DNA from: Sulfuricurvum sp.
GTDB lineage: Bacteria > Campylobacterota > Campylobacteria > Campylobacterales > Sulfurimonadaceae
Reading direction: 5' to 3'
DNA length: 7,831 nt
Assembly (NCBI GenBank): GCA_022729835.1
Contig: DZBC01000098.1
Location: forward strand, 1-7,831
The translations under genes were made by a program, and so were the position numbers. Every line of letters starts with the position of its first letter. The stretch's first letter is position 1. The notes beneath the pieces were generated by a model. That model made no database searches. It was not told the origin of the DNA and saw only the letters and a program-made list of their open reading frames with translations. Shown piece after piece: positions 7,135-7,831 of this stretch.

Positions 7135-7198
7135 TAAAGTGCCTTACATGTAATCTATCTCTTATTGTAAAACCTCAATGGCTTCGCTGGTAGTGCCT
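7135..7198 (-). promoter_or_regulatory. Intergenic spacer upstream of the flavin-reductase-like gene with candidate -10
   Basis: This 64-base gap lies between two leftward genes. TACAAT on the minus strand (7164-7169) matches the -10 consensus at five of six bases and would give a leader of about 20-25 bases, but no -35 is recognisable. No stable hairpin with a T-run was seen, so read-through from the DUF4130 gene is equally possible. The left end contains the TTACATGTAA palindrome overlapping the ribosome site. Confidence 0.3.
7140..7153. repeat. Second copy of the TGCCTTACATGTAA element, over a ribosome binding site
   Basis: TGCCTTACATGTAA is identical to 583-596. Here it is non-coding, directly before the flavin-reductase-like gene on the minus strand, so its TAAGG part supplies the probable Shine-Dalgarno. 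Confidence 0.75.
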
Positions 7199-7831
7199 TT
7201 ATGTCGATTGGGCAAATTCACTCATCCATGTGCGATAGAGCAGCGGTACATGATGGCGTTGCAAAGAGGCATTACGCCGCTCTTTTACGGCAATCTGTTC
7301 AAAAAAGAGCCGCCAAAGCCCTACATAACGCTGTTGCGACGCATCTACAATGGGCGCATCAAAAGCGTGAACGTCGCGGATGACCAAAGAGCCGTCGCGC
7401 CCTATGAGCGCCTTGGCGCGTTTGAGGTCATGGATAACAAACGATTCTGCGCCAAAACGCCGAATAAAATGGGGCCCCATCAGCGCCAAAACATCCTGTG
7501 GCGGCTCAATACGGGCATACAGCACTCCTTCCTCAAGCGTTTCGAAACGGCAAAAACCGATCATGCGGTGCAGATTGCGGCGAACCGCTTTGGCACGGCG
7601 CTCGACTTCAAATACATCCTCTTGCACGAGATGGCCCAGCACCTGCGGCGCTTTGAATCCCAAACGCATGTAGCGTAGCAGCGCCGTGACATCACGCTCT
7701 TCGTCACACAAAAAGGCATGTACCAGCAGCGCCGTTGCCTCACGTCCCACTTTGCGTCTAAAGCCACGCAGCACACGCAGCGCCTCCGTGCGCTGTGTCT
7801 CGATGCCCAGCGGCGTGTCAAAAAGCCCGGC
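7199..7831 (-). CDS. DUF4130/TIGR03915-type putative DNA metabolism protein, N-terminus outside window
   Basis: The frame is open from the right edge to a TAA at 7199 (210 residues visible). Coding continues upstream of the GTG at 7774: the 19 residues before it (AGLFDTPLGIETQRTEALR) fit the family, so that GTG is not the start, and perhaps 30-45 N-terminal residues are missing. Family features are an internal LRGFRRKVGREA helix, LLRYMRLGF, then MIGFCRFETLEEGVLYARI, PPQDVLALMGPHFIRRF, FVIHDLKRAKAL and the C-terminal LWRLFFEQIAVKERRN with PLLYRTWMSEF. These match DUF4130 (PF13566), known as TIGR03915. Members are found next to a radical SAM protein (TIGR03916) or fused to a UdgX-like uracil-DNA glycosylase domain, hence the inferred DNA repair or modification role; the biochemical activity is not established. 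A TIGR03916 partner, if present, would lie to the right of this window. Confidence 0.87.
   Translation of the reverse strand, partial: AGLFDTPLGIETQRTEALRVLRGFRRKVGREATALLVHAFLCDEERDVTALLRYMRLGFKAPQVLGHLVQEDVFEVERRAKAVRRNLHRMIGFCRFETLEEGVLYARIEPPQDVLALMGPHFIRRFGAESFVIHDLKRAKALIGRDGSLVIRDVHAFDAPIVDASQQRYVGLWRLFFEQIAVKERRNASLQRHHVPLLYRTWMSEFAQST

Noticed and set aside
7154..7198. Possible terminator between the DUF4130 and flavin-reductase-like genes
   Set aside because: Only short, weak pairings and no stem followed by a T-run could be formed by eye.
7178..7678. 166-codon plus-strand open frame
   Set aside because: It lies wholly over the DUF4130 gene and its spacer on the opposite strand; no motif and no ribosome site of note.
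7772..7774. GTG at 7774 as start of the DUF4130 gene
   Set aside because: The upstream in-frame codons to the window edge encode residues that fit the family (LFDTPLGIETQ, EALRVLRGFRRK), so this is an internal Val.
1..7831. CRISPR array, insertion sequence, tRNA, rRNA or prophage remnant
   Set aside because: No regularly spaced repeats, transposase or integrase motifs, or RNA gene signatures were seen; coding is continuous and uniform in character.

Overview
The window is about half G+C and densely coded. It looks like a free-living proteobacterium-like chromosome rich in environmental sensing genes. The combination of a dCache_3-type sensor, a PhnD-like binding protein and a long PAS/GAF/GGDEF/EAL protein fits Campylobacterota (Sulfurimonas/Sulfuricurvum-like) or a gammaproteobacterial sulfur oxidiser. 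No rRNA or other phylogenetic marker is present, so this placement is an inference.

Left part (1-5058, minus strand): three genes read leftward as one tightly packed signalling operon. The first is a 1094-residue cytoplasmic c-di-GMP protein (PAS-PAS-PAS-GAF-GGDEF-EAL plus a C-terminal CZB-like zinc-binding module). The second is an exported PhnD-like periplasmic binding protein with no transporter genes beside it. The third is the N-terminal 303 residues of a membrane receptor with a dCache_3-like periplasmic domain, cut by the window edge. Both junctions are 4-base ATGA overlaps and each start has its own good Shine-Dalgarno sequence. I infer that the binding protein presents a ligand to the receptor and that the c-di-GMP enzyme belongs to the same response. 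NspS-MbaA of Vibrio cholerae is a known precedent for a binding protein controlling a c-di-GMP enzyme.

Middle (5059-5216): a 158-base divergent intergenic region with a Shine-Dalgarno sequence at each side, weak promoter candidates and an imperfect GTGTGCCAC/GTGGCATAC inverted repeat.

Right part (5217-7831): a plus-strand YbjT-like NAD(P)-binding SDR protein with a C-terminal DUF2867 domain. Its 3' end overlaps by 35 bases the 3' end of a convergent flavin-reductase-like split-barrel protein. Upstream of the latter, on the same minus strand, is the C-terminal 210 residues of a DUF4130/TIGR03915 putative DNA-metabolism protein that runs off the right edge.

Across all this the palindrome TACATGTA occurs five times, where about 0.1 is expected from base composition. 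It lies in three genes and over one ribosome-binding site, which suggests a highly iterated palindrome. No tRNA, rRNA, CRISPR array, insertion sequence or convincing intrinsic terminator was seen. There is no stretch of 300 bases without a gene.
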